5,894 bases of DNA from Gammaproteobacteria bacterium (GTDB taxonomy: Bacteria > Pseudomonadota > Gammaproteobacteria > Steroidobacterales > Steroidobacteraceae). Below the pieces are notes generated by a model. The model ran no database searches and had not been told where the DNA came from. It saw only the letters and a program-made list of their open reading frames with translations. Each line of letters opens with the position of its first letter. Within the stretch, counting starts at the first letter, position 1. The stretch covers positions 1 to 5,894 of the forward strand of contig JASHSR010000005.1 in NCBI GenBank assembly GCA_030038645.1, read 5' to 3'. The position numbers and the translations under genes are program-made. Positions 1-5,894 of the stretch are shown here, one piece after another.

Positions 1-1205
1 CCCGGCGCATTCGCCACCCCCGGCGCAGCCGCCGCACGTGGCGCGCTCGACCGAGCTGCTCCAGCCGTCCGCGCAGGCGGGGCCGGGGCATCGCCCGCGG
101 ACCGCGCAGGCTCGGCGTGGCCGGCGGGACGAAACGCGACCATGCGCAGCAGCGTCATCTCGAATCCCGTGCGCGGGTCGGGCGCGAGCGGCAAGTCCCG
201 CCGGCCGAGGATCGCGACTTGGTAATAAAGCTGCACGTCCGCCGGCGCGAGGCCCCTCGCGAGCCGCTCGAGCGTCTCGGGCGGGTAGAGCCCGTCCCCT
301 TCCAGATCGGGCGCCACCTGCTTGAGCGCAACGCGCGTGAGCAGCCCGGCGAGATCATCGAGCAGCTGCGCGTGATCCGGCGCCCACTCATCCAGAGCCT
401 GGACTTCACGCATCAGCTCCGCCGCGTCGGGCGCGAGCAGCCGCTCGGCGAGCCGCACGACGTGGTCGCGCGAGACCGTGCCGAGCATGGCGCGCGCCTC
501 GGACTCGCCCACTTTCCCGCCGCCGAACGCGATCAGCTGATCGAGCAGCGAGAGCCCGTCGCGCACGCTGCCGTCCGCGGCCTGCGCGACGAGTCGGACG
601 GCGGCCGGCTCGTACGCGATGCCCTCCGCCTCGAGGATCTTCTGCATTCGCGCGGTAATGAGCGCAACGGGCAGGCGCTTGAGATTGAACTGCAGGCAGC
701 GCGAGAGCACCGTCACCGGCAGCTTCTGCGGATCGGTCGTCGCGAGCAGGAACTTCACGTGCGGCGGGGGCTCCTCGAGCGTCTTGAGCAGCGCGTTGAA
801 CGAGTTCGCCGAGAGCATGTGCACCTCGTCGATGAGGTACACCTTGTAGCGGCCTCGCGTCGGCGCGTACTGCACGTTGTCGAGCAGCTCGCGGGTGTCA
901 TCGACCTTGGTGCGGGATGCGGCGTCCACCTCCACCAGGTCGACGAATCGGCCCTCGTCGATCTCGCGGCAGCTGCCGCACTCGCCGCAGGGCTCGGCGC
1001 TCACCCCCTTCTCGCAGTTGAGGCATTTCGCGAGGATGCGGGCGACGGTCGTCTTGCCGACGCCCCGGGTCCCGGTGAAGAGGAACGCGTGATGGACTCG
1101 ATTGGTCTCGAGCGCGTTCGCGAGCGCCTGGCGCACGTGCTCCTGCCCGACCATCTCGGCGAACCGCCTCGGGCGCCACTTGCGCGCCAGCGCGACGTAC
1201 GTCAT
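1..1205 (-). CDS. dnaX: DNA polymerase III clamp-loader subunit tau/gamma (DnaX), N-terminal part, cut by window edge
   Basis: DnaX is the ATPase motor of the cytoplasmic clamp loader that places the beta sliding clamp on primed DNA; tau also links the two polymerase cores. The start is the ATG at 1205-1203, opening MTYVALARKWRPRRF, the standard DnaX beginning, with GGAGG 8 nt upstream. About 401 codons are visible. Seen: Walker A GTRGVGKT (45-52, Lys51), four zinc-binding cysteines (C64, C73, C76, C79), Walker B DEVH (126-129), LLKTLEEPP (139-147) and sensor/arginine-finger SRC (168-170). These positions match E. coli DnaX. Residues about 180-365 fit the lid and collar domains. From about 370 the protein becomes an Ala/Pro-rich linker, as expected before the tau-specific domains, which lie outside the window. 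The E. coli tau/gamma frameshift site (about codon 430) would also lie outside, so gamma production cannot be judged. It sits 17 nt downstream of ffs. Confidence 0.97.
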   Translation of the reverse strand, partial: MTYVALARKWRPRRFAEMVGQEHVRQALANALETNRVHHAFLFTGTRGVGKTTVARILAKCLNCEKGVSAEPCGECGSCREIDEGRFVDLVEVDAASRTKVDDTRELLDNVQYAPTRGRYKVYLIDEVHMLSANSFNALLKTLEEPPPHVKFLLATTDPQKLPVTVLSRCLQFNLKRLPVALITARMQKILEAEGIAYEPAAVRLVAQAADGSVRDGLSLLDQLIAFGGGKVGESEARAMLGTVSRDHVVRLAERLLAPDAAELMREVQALDEWAPDHAQLLDDLAGLLTRVALKQVAPDLEGDGLYPPETLERLARGLAPADVQLYYQVAILGRRDLPLAPDPRTGFEMTLLRMVAFRPAGHAEPARSAGDAPAPPARTAGAARSSAPRAAAAPGVANAP

Positions 1206-1232
1206 GCGGATTGCCTCCGGGAGGCAGTCCGC
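1206..1232 (-). promoter_or_regulatory. Hairpin covering the dnaX ribosome binding site, overlapping the ffs 3' end
   Basis: On the minus strand, GCGGACTGCCTCC is followed, after one base, by GGAGGCAATCCGC, which ends directly at the dnaX ATG. The arms pair over 13 positions with one A-C mismatch, although the innermost pairs must open to leave a loop. The 3' arm contains the dnaX Shine-Dalgarno GGAGG (1214-1218). The 5' arm is also the 3' strand of the 4.5S RNA closing helix, so the two folds exclude each other. No U-tract follows, so it does not look like an intrinsic terminator. The inverted repeat is seen directly; a regulatory role is inferred. Confidence 0.55.
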
Positions 1233-1334
1233 ACCAGCCGTGCTCCGGCACCCGACGTCATCGCTGCCGCTGCTCCCTTCCGGGCCTGACGGGGTTCACG
1301 ACTGGTCGTCGCGGAGTAGCCGATGCGGACCACC
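1223..1334 (-). ncRNA. ffs: 4.5S RNA, small bacterial signal recognition particle RNA
   Basis: This RNA binds Ffh to form the signal recognition particle, which delivers ribosomes making membrane proteins to FtsY at the inner membrane. The diagnostic apical hairpin is at about 1270-1292: GTCAGG, then CCC-GGAA-GGG, then AGCAGC. That gives the GGAA tetraloop and the conserved UCAGG/AGCAG internal loop bound by the Ffh M domain. E. coli has UCC-GGAA-GGA here, so the stem pairs have changed together. Walking outward, further helices form by eye: CCG/CGG, UCGU/GCGA, CGAC/GUCG, CUCCG/CGGAG, and a closing helix GGUGGUCCGCAU/GUGCGGACUGCC of 12 pairs with some wobbles. The hand-drawn ends give about 112 nt, close to the 114 nt of E. 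coli 4.5S RNA. The ends are uncertain by several bases. It lies between tetR and dnaX on the same strand. Confidence 0.92.
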
Positions 1335-1373
1335 ATGGACTCGGAGAGGGTGAGACTCGGGCTGGCACTGCAC

Positions 1374-1402
1374 GGAGCCGCCGCCGAAGTCACCGCGGCT
1401 CC
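1374..1402 (-). other. GC-rich inverted repeat between tetR and ffs
   Basis: A perfect 8-bp inverted repeat: on the minus strand GGAGCCGC (1402-1395) and GCGGCTCC (1381-1374) are separated by 13 nt. It lies 34 nt after the tetR stop and 39 nt before the estimated ffs 5' end. It could be a weak or Rho-assisted terminator of the efflux operon, or a processing stem in the ffs leader. The bases after it (GTGCAGTGCC) contain no U-tract, so a classical intrinsic terminator is not supported. Confidence 0.35.
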
Positions 1403-1411
1403 ACCGTCGCG

Positions 1412-1439
1412 ATCCTACCATATCGATCGGCACGGTCAG
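1412..1439 (-). promoter_or_regulatory. Weak sigma-70-type promoter candidate for ffs-dnaX
   Basis: On the minus strand CTGACC (1439-1434, 4 of 6 to TTGACA) and TAGGAT (1417-1412, 4 of 6 to TATAAT) are separated by 16 bp. It overlaps the tetR stop codon and sits in the most AT-rich part of the tetR-ffs gap. Transcription would begin near 1405, giving a 4.5S precursor with about 70 nt of 5' leader. Nothing closer to the ffs 5' end resembles a -10 box. The match is modest, and the operon may also read through. Confidence 0.3.
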
Positions 1440-2254
1440 CCGAGCAGCGCGGCGATCACCTTGCCGAGCAGCGGCCGCAGGGCCGTTGCGCTCAGACTCG
1501 GGTTGCGCACCACGCGGCAGGCGAGACCCTCGAAGAGACACTGAAGCACCACCGCCCGCACCGAGGCCGCCTCGCGGGAGAGGCGCGTGCCCTGCTCCTG
1601 AGCGGCACGCTGAACGGCCACCGTCAGGTCCTTGCTGACCGCCTGATCCTTGCTGCGCACGATCTGCAGGATCTCCGGGTCGCGAGCCGCCTCCGCCGTC
1701 AGCTCGAGGATGAGTGCGGCGTTCATGCTCGGGTCGTCGCGGCGGCGCCAGCACTCGAACGCCTCGAGCATGCGGGCGCAGAAATCCTCGCCGGTGTTCA
1801 GGCGCTGCATCGCCGGGCAACTGTCGGTTTCCAGGTGGCGCGCGACGATGGCCCGCACGATGTCGTTCTTGGCGCCGAAGTACCGGTAGATCAGTCCGGG
1901 GCTCATGCGAGCGGTCGCCGCGATGTGCGCCATGCTCGCGGCGTGGAAGCCGCGCTCGATGAAGCAGCGCTCGGCGGCGTCGAGGATGCGCAGGCGCTGG
2001 CGCTCGGCGCGTGTGCCCGCGCGCCCGGCGTGCACGACGGAACGCTCGGCGCGTGTGCCGGAGCGGCCGGCGCGCGCAACGGAGCGCTCAGCGCGTGCAG
2101 TGAAGCGCCCGGCAAGCGTCGCGGAGCGCTCGCTGCGTGCGACGGAGTGCTCCGCAAGCGTGGCGGAGCGCGCCGCTCGTGCGACGGAGCGCCTGGCAGG
2201 CGCAGGGGTCGGCGGCGAGCGAGTGTCCCGCGCCCGCCTGGTATCGATGCTCAT
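1436..2254 (-). CDS. TetR/AcrR-family transcriptional regulator with long repeat-built N-terminal extension
   Basis: A 272-residue protein, probably the repressor of the efflux operon it ends. The DNA-binding domain begins near residue 85 (RQRLRILDAAERCFIERGF) and includes the helix-turn-helix MAHIAATARMSPGLIYRYF (108-126). The C-terminal half, with DPEILQIVRSKDQ and LFEGLACRVV, resembles the ligand-binding domains of the BetI/AcrR-like TetR branch. Such proteins are normally about 190-220 residues with the DNA-binding domain near the N-terminus. Here residues 1-84 are extra: a short Arg/Pro-rich start, then nine basic heptads (22-84). The ATG at 2254 overlaps the upstream lipoprotein stop as ATGA and has GGAG 8 nt before it, favouring this start by coupling. 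A GTG at 2035-2033 would give a normal 199-residue protein but lacks a good ribosome binding site. The ligand is unknown. Confidence 0.92.
   Translation of the reverse strand: MSIDTRRARDTRSPPTPAPARRSVARAARSATLAEHSVARSERSATLAGRFTARAERSVARAGRSGTRAERSVVHAGRAGTRAERQRLRILDAAERCFIERGFHAASMAHIAATARMSPGLIYRYFGAKNDIVRAIVARHLETDSCPAMQRLNTGEDFCARMLEAFECWRRRDDPSMNAALILELTAEAARDPEILQIVRSKDQAVSKDLTVAVQRAAQEQGTRLSREAASVRAVVLQCLFEGLACRVVRNPSLSATALRPLLGKVIAALLG
2003..2191 (-). repeat. 21-bp tandem repeat (nine imperfect units) inside the tetR coding region
   Basis: Nine consecutive 21-bp units encode residues 22-84 of the TetR protein as heptads: RSVARAA, RSATLAE, HSVARSE, RSATLAG, RFTARAE, RSVARAG, RSGTRAE, RSVVHAG, RAGTRAE. 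The consensus is about R-S-x-x-R-A-E/G. On DNA the similarity runs slightly past both ends (about 2001-2210). Units of alternating position are more alike, for example 2001-2021 and 2043-2063 agree at 19 of 21 bases, suggesting a 42-bp higher-order duplication. No unit has an indel, so the frame is kept throughout. The last unit abuts the native start of the DNA-binding domain. The product is strongly basic and Ala/Ser-rich. Confidence 0.9.
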
Positions 2255-3741
2255 GGGGAGCGCTCCTGCCAGCCGCCTCCGAGCGCCTTGTACAGCGTGA
2301 CGCGATTGTCCTGCTGCGCGAGCTCGGTGGCGATCAGGCTCTGTTGAGCCGAGTAGTAGCTGCGTTGCGAGTCGAGCACGTCGAGGTAGCTGTCGCGGCC
2401 GGCCTTGTAGCGCTGCTGCGAGAGCTCGTACGCGCGGCCCGTGGCGCCGACGAGCGCCTCCTGGGCCTCCCGCTCGCGCTCGAGCGTGCCGGTCAGCGCG
2501 AGCGCGTCGGCGACCTCGCGGAAGGCGGTCTGGATCGCCTTCTCGTACTGTGCGAGCGCGATCGCGCGGTTGACCTTGGCCTCGGCGAGGCTGCCGACCA
2601 GCTGGCCGCCGTGAAAGAGCGGCAAGCTCACCTGCGGGGAGTACATCCATGTGCCGGTGCCCGGACCGAACAGGCTCGAGAACTGCGGACTGATCGTCCC
2701 GGCGTTGCCCGTCAGATCGATGGCCGGAAAGAACGCTGCGCGCGCCGCGCCGATGTCGGCGTTCGCGGCGCGCAGGGTATGCTCGGCCTCGAGCACGTCG
2801 GGCCGGCGGAGCAGCACCGTGGAGGGGAGCTCCGCGGGAAGCGCCGCGATGCCGAAGGTGCGGTCATCGAGCGCGTCGGGAAGCTTCGAGGTGTCGACCG
2901 AAGCGCCCGCCAGCAGATTGAGCGCATCGATGTCCTCGGCGATGTTGCCCTCGTACCGCGCCACGTCCGAGCGGGCCGAGTCCACCGTCGTCTCCGCCTG
3001 CGCGACGTCGAGCCCCGAAACCTGACCGTGCTGGTGCTCCTTGACGGTGATGCCGTACGAGGCGAGCTGGCTCCTCAGAGTATCCTCGGCGAGCTTCAGC
3101 AGCTCGCGGTCCGAGACCAGCGTGAGGTAGGCCTGGGCGACCTCGGCGATCAGACTGAGCTGCGCGCTGCGGCGGGCTTGCGTCTGCGCGAGATATTGCT
3201 GCAGCGCTGCGTGGTTGAGGCTGCGCACGTGGCCGAACAGATCGAGCTCGAACGAGGAGAGCGCGACACCGACCTCGTAGTACGCTGCCGTGATCGGGAA
3301 GCCGAACTCCGCGGGCGGCAGCTTCTCCTTGGTGTAGCTCGCGCTCGCATCGATCTGCGGCAGGCTGTTCGCGCGCTGCACGAGGTACTCGGAGCGCGCG
3401 AGCTGAATGTCGAGCACCGCCACGCGCAGATCGCGGTTGTTGGCGAGCGCCGAGGCGATGATCCGCTGCAGGTGCGGATCGGCGAAGAAATCCCGCCACC
3501 CGATGTCCACCGCGCGTCGGGTGCCCCCGATGACTCCCGAGTTGGGCGTCGGCCCCGGCAGGCTCTCGAGCGCGGTCGCCGCCGCGCCCTCCGGGGCCTC
3601 GGCCGCCGCCGTGGTCGGTGGAATCGGCCACTGCGCCGGCACCGGCAGCGGCGGAGCGCGGTAGCGCGGCTCGAGCGTGCAGGCGCCGAGCAGACACGCG
3701 AGTGCTGCGAGGAGGCACGTGCGCGCCCGTGGATTAGCCAT
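2251..3741 (-). CDS. RND-type outer-membrane efflux lipoprotein (NodT/OprM family)
   Basis: A TolC-like trimeric channel subunit that forms the outer-membrane exit duct of the tripartite pump; 496 residues, usual for the OprM/NodT group. The start is the ATG at 3741-3739, preceded by GGGAGGAG (3753-3746) with 4 nt spacing. It gives a lipoprotein signal MANPRARTCLLAALACLLGAC, with lipobox LGAC and lipidated Cys21. Residue +2 is Thr, not Asp, consistent with outer-membrane sorting. Family signatures include DIGWRDFFADPHL, SFELDLFGHV, LLRRPDVLEAEH, GAARAAFFPAIDLTG, QRYKAGRDSYLDVLDSQ and the C-terminal LYKALGGGW, representing two related outer-membrane-efflux repeats. An Ala/Pro-rich linker (about 40-75) precedes the first repeat. 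Its start overlaps the RND stop by 8 nt and its stop overlaps tetR as ATGA, so the three genes are coupled. The frame also stays open upstream to 3819, but that start would bury the signal peptide. Confidence 0.96.
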   Translation of the reverse strand: MANPRARTCLLAALACLLGACTLEPRYRAPPLPVPAQWPIPPTTAAAEAPEGAAATALESLPGPTPNSGVIGGTRRAVDIGWRDFFADPHLQRIIASALANNRDLRVAVLDIQLARSEYLVQRANSLPQIDASASYTKEKLPPAEFGFPITAAYYEVGVALSSFELDLFGHVRSLNHAALQQYLAQTQARRSAQLSLIAEVAQAYLTLVSDRELLKLAEDTLRSQLASYGITVKEHQHGQVSGLDVAQAETTVDSARSDVARYEGNIAEDIDALNLLAGASVDTSKLPDALDDRTFGIAALPAELPSTVLLRRPDVLEAEHTLRAANADIGAARAAFFPAIDLTGNAGTISPQFSSLFGPGTGTWMYSPQVSLPLFHGGQLVGSLAEAKVNRAIALAQYEKAIQTAFREVADALALTGTLEREREAQEALVGATGRAYELSQQRYKAGRDSYLDVLDSQRSYYSAQQSLIATELAQQDNRVTLYKALGGGWQERSP

Positions 3742-5894
3742 CGCGCTCCTCCCGTTGCGCCGCGAGCCCGACGGCGCCACCGCCGGTCGGCAGCTCGCGG
3801 CCGGGCGCCGAGCTCTCACGCAGGCTGTGAAACACGCGCTGCACGACCACGAAGAACACCGGGATGAAGAAGATGCCGAGGAAGGTGCCGGCGAGCATGC
3901 CGCCGACCACGCCCGTGCCGATCGCGTGCTGTGCGCCGGCGCTGGCGCCCGTCGCTACCGCAAGCGGCAGCACCCCGAGGCCGAAGGCGATCGACGTCAT
4001 GAGTATCGGGCGCAGGCGGTCGCGCACCGCGTGCAGCGTCGCCTCGATGACGCCGAGGCCGCTCTCCACGTACTCCTTCGCGAACTCGATGATCAGGATC
4101 GCGTTCTTGCAGGAGAGTCCGATGGTCGTCAGCATCGCGACCTGGAAGTAGATGTCGCGCTGCAGGCCCCGCAGCGCCGTCGCGACCACCGCGCCGATCA
4201 CGCCGAGCGGCACGGCCATGATGATGGCGGTCGGAATCGACCAGCTCTCGTAGAGCGCCGCGAGGCACAGGAACACGACGGCGAGCGACAGTCCATAGAG
4301 TAGCGGCAGCTGCTCGCCCGCGGCCTGCTCCTGGTAGGACTCGCCCGCCCAATCGACCGAGTAGCCCTGCGGCAGCTTCGCGACGAGTTTCTCGATCTCC
4401 TCCATCGCGGTGCCGGAGCTCGTCCCGGGGGCGGCCTCGCCGTTGATCTCCACGGCCGGCGTCTCGTTGAAGCGCACCAGCTCCGGCGGGCCGTAGGTCC
4501 AGTGCGAGGTGACGAGGGAGGCGAGCGAGACCATGGAGCCTGCGGCGTTGCGCACGTACCAGCGGCCGAAGTCCGCGGGCTGCATGCGGAAGGGCGCGTC
4601 GGCCTCGATCAACACATGCTTGACGCGGCCGCGGTCGATGAAGTCGTCGATGTAGCGGCCGCCCCAGGCGAGCGACAGCGTATCGTTCACGGCCGCGACG
4701 GACACGCCGAGCGCGGCCGCTTTCTGCGCGTCGATGTCGACGCGGAACTGCGGCGCATCCTCCTCGCCGGTGGGGCGGACGTTGGCGAGCCGCGGATCCC
4801 TCGCGGCGAGGGCGAGCAGCTCGTTGCGCGCGGCGATCAGCGCTGTATGGCCTCGGCCCTCGTCGTCCTTGAGGAAGAAATCGAAACCCGAGGCCTGGCC
4901 GAGCTGCGTGACCACGGCCGGCGCCACCGCGAACACCGTCGCATCCTGCAGCCCGAAGAGCGCGCGGTTGGCGCGCAGCTGAATGGCCTGCGCGCTCTCG
5001 TTCTTGCCGGGACGCTCGCTCCAGTCCTTGAGCATCACGAAGCCCATGCCGGAGTTGGGGCCGCGCCCGGAGAAGTTGTAGCCGGAGATCCCGAAGACCG
5101 AGCGCACGGCCTTGCGCTCGTGCGTGAGGAAATAATCGCGCACCTTCGCGAGCGCCTGCTCCGTCCGCTCGAGGCTCGCGTTCACCGGGCCCTGCACCAG
5201 CAGCATGAGGGCGCCTTGGTCCTCGTCGGGCAGATAAGCGGTCGGCAGGCGGAAGAACAGCAGCGCCATGAGCGAGGCGAGCGCCGCATAGATCACCAGG
5301 TAACGCCCCGGCCGGCGCACGATGCGGCTCACCGCGCTCTGGTAGCGCCGGTTGCCGCCGTCGAAGGCGCGGTTGAACCAGCGGAAGAAGCCGCGCTGGC
5401 CGTGGTGCTCGCCCTTCCCCACCGGCTTGATCAGCGTCGCGCACAGCGCGGGGCTCACGATGATCGCCACAATGACCGACAAAATCATCGCCGAGACGAT
5501 CGTGATCGAGAACTGCCGATAGATGATCCCCGTGGAGCCGGATAAAAACGCCATGGGGATGAACACCGCCGACAGTACCGTGGCGATGCCAATCAGCGCG
5601 CCGGTGATCTGATTCATCGAGCGCCGCGTCGCCTCCTTGGGCGACAGTCCTTCCTCGGCCATCAGCCGCTCGACGTTCTCGACCACCACGATGGCGTCGT
5701 CGACCAGCAGGCCTATGGCGAGCACCACTGCGAACATGGTGAGCATGTTGATCGAGTAGCCGGCGACGCTCAGCACGCCAAAGGTGCCGAGCAGCACCAC
5801 CGGTACCGCGATCGAGGGGATCAGCGTAGCGCGGATGTTCTGCAGGAACAGGAGCATCACCAGGAACACCAACGCGATCGCCTCGACCAGCGTC
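3734..5894 (-). CDS. RND multidrug efflux transporter, HAE-1 (AcrB-like) family, N-terminus cut by window edge
   Basis: Inner-membrane proton/substrate antiporter that captures hydrophobic or amphiphilic compounds and pushes them through an adaptor and the outer-membrane duct. About 719 residues are visible, beginning TLVEAIALVFLVM, which aligns near AcrB residue 343 in TM2; the first third lies outside. Numbered from the first visible codon, the proton-relay aspartates are D65-D66 in GLLVDDAIVVVENVERLM and the TM10 lysine is K596 in GLSCKNAILIIEFAKE. Other signatures: FSITIVSAMILS, the switch-loop region GYNFSGRGPNSG (about 271-282), GFDFFLKDD, and RDRLRPILMTSIAFGLGVLPLAVATGA. The C-terminal half holds the second periplasmic porter domain and TM8-12, so the visible part is intact with no frameshift. 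TAA at 3736-3734 overlaps the lipoprotein start. An adaptor gene is expected just upstream. Substrate specificity cannot be read from the sequence. Confidence 0.97.
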   Translation of the reverse strand, partial: TLVEAIALVFLVMLLFLQNIRATLIPSIAVPVVLLGTFGVLSVAGYSINMLTMFAVVLAIGLLVDDAIVVVENVERLMAEEGLSPKEATRRSMNQITGALIGIATVLSAVFIPMAFLSGSTGIIYRQFSITIVSAMILSVIVAIIVSPALCATLIKPVGKGEHHGQRGFFRWFNRAFDGGNRRYQSAVSRIVRRPGRYLVIYAALASLMALLFFRLPTAYLPDEDQGALMLLVQGPVNASLERTEQALAKVRDYFLTHERKAVRSVFGISGYNFSGRGPNSGMGFVMLKDWSERPGKNESAQAIQLRANRALFGLQDATVFAVAPAVVTQLGQASGFDFFLKDDEGRGHTALIAARNELLALAARDPRLANVRPTGEEDAPQFRVDIDAQKAAALGVSVAAVNDTLSLAWGGRYIDDFIDRGRVKHVLIEADAPFRMQPADFGRWYVRNAAGSMVSLASLVTSHWTYGPPELVRFNETPAVEINGEAAPGTSSGTAMEEIEKLVAKLPQGYSVDWAGESYQEQAAGEQLPLLYGLSLAVVFLCLAALYESWSIPTAIIMAVPLGVIGAVVATALRGLQRDIYFQVAMLTTIGLSCKNAILIIEFAKEYVESGLGVIEATLHAVRDRLRPILMTSIAFGLGVLPLAVATGASAGAQHAIGTGVVGGMLAGTFLGIFFIPVFFVVVQRVFHSLRESSAPGRELPTGGGAVGLAAQREERDG

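Noticed and set aside
117..1289. Long plus-strand ORF (390 codons) opposite dnaX and ffs
   Set aside because: It runs through the 4.5S RNA and antiparallel to a clear DnaX reading frame; its composition (Arg/Glu/His/Leu-rich) is typical of a GC-rich antisense shadow.
1226..1377. A longer SRP RNA using upstream GCAGU and CCAGCC to pair with ACUGC and GGCUGG
   Set aside because: It would make a molecule of about 150 nt with large unpaired insertions; the 112-nt fold pairs better and matches the E. coli 4.5S length and layout.
2257..2266. Perfect 10-bp palindrome GGAGCGCTCC at the tetR ribosome binding site
   Set aside because: It has no loop, so it cannot form a useful hairpin, and it is too short and GC-rich to claim as an operator; it lies in the coding end of the lipoprotein gene.
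2255..2650. N-terminal extension of the TetR frame up to 2650
   Set aside because: The frame is open by chance inside the lipoprotein gene; the extra residues are Arg/Gly-rich without motif, and the ATG at 2254 has a ribosome binding site and ATGA coupling.
2137..3867. Plus-strand ORF of 576 codons opposite the outer-membrane lipoprotein gene
   Set aside because: No recognisable domain, Arg-rich low-complexity translation, and fully explained as the shadow of a well-supported minus-strand gene.
3816..5444. Minus-strand ORF of 542 codons in another frame of the RND gene
   Set aside because: Same-strand frame shadow rich in Arg/Ala/Gly; the AcrB-like frame is continuous and unmistakable.
4502..5545. 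Plus-strand ORF of 347 codons opposite the RND gene
   Set aside because: Antisense shadow of conserved RND sequence with no family motif of its own.

Overview
The window is a GC-rich (roughly two-thirds G+C) bacterial chromosomal segment, probably from a gammaproteobacterium. The reasons are the close match of the encoded DnaX N-terminus to gammaproteobacterial DnaX, an E. coli-type 4.5S (small SRP) RNA directly in front of dnaX, and an AcrB/OprM-type tripartite efflux system. The genus cannot be fixed from sequence reading alone.

Everything recognised lies on the minus strand, so the order of transcription runs from high to low coordinates. (1) 5894-3734: HAE-1 family RND inner-membrane drug/proton antiporter, missing its first third because the window cuts it. 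(2) 3741-2251: NodT/OprM-type outer-membrane efflux lipoprotein, overlapping the RND stop by 8 nt. (3) 2254-1436: TetR-family regulator whose start overlaps the lipoprotein stop as ATGA. Its N-terminus carries about 75 extra residues built mostly from nine in-frame 21-bp repeats. (4) 1435-1335: a roughly 100-nt gap with a weak promoter candidate and a GC-rich inverted repeat. (5) about 1334-1223: ffs, the 4.5S RNA of the signal recognition particle. (6) 1205-1: dnaX, clamp-loader tau/gamma subunit, cut by the window after about 401 codons.

The first three genes form one translationally coupled operon: pump, outer-membrane exit duct and a presumed repressor. The periplasmic adaptor (AcrA-like) is not in the window and is expected upstream of the RND gene. 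ffs and dnaX are essential housekeeping genes whose proximity is common in gammaproteobacteria. No convincing intrinsic terminator separates the efflux operon from them.

Two things deserve a second look. One is the 9 x 21-bp minisatellite that adds a basic heptad-repeat arm to the TetR protein. The other is an alternative RNA fold in which the 3' strand of the 4.5S RNA closing helix can instead pair with, and hide, the dnaX Shine-Dalgarno sequence. I found no CRISPR array, insertion sequence, tRNA or rRNA. Long plus-strand ORFs are shadows of the minus-strand genes.
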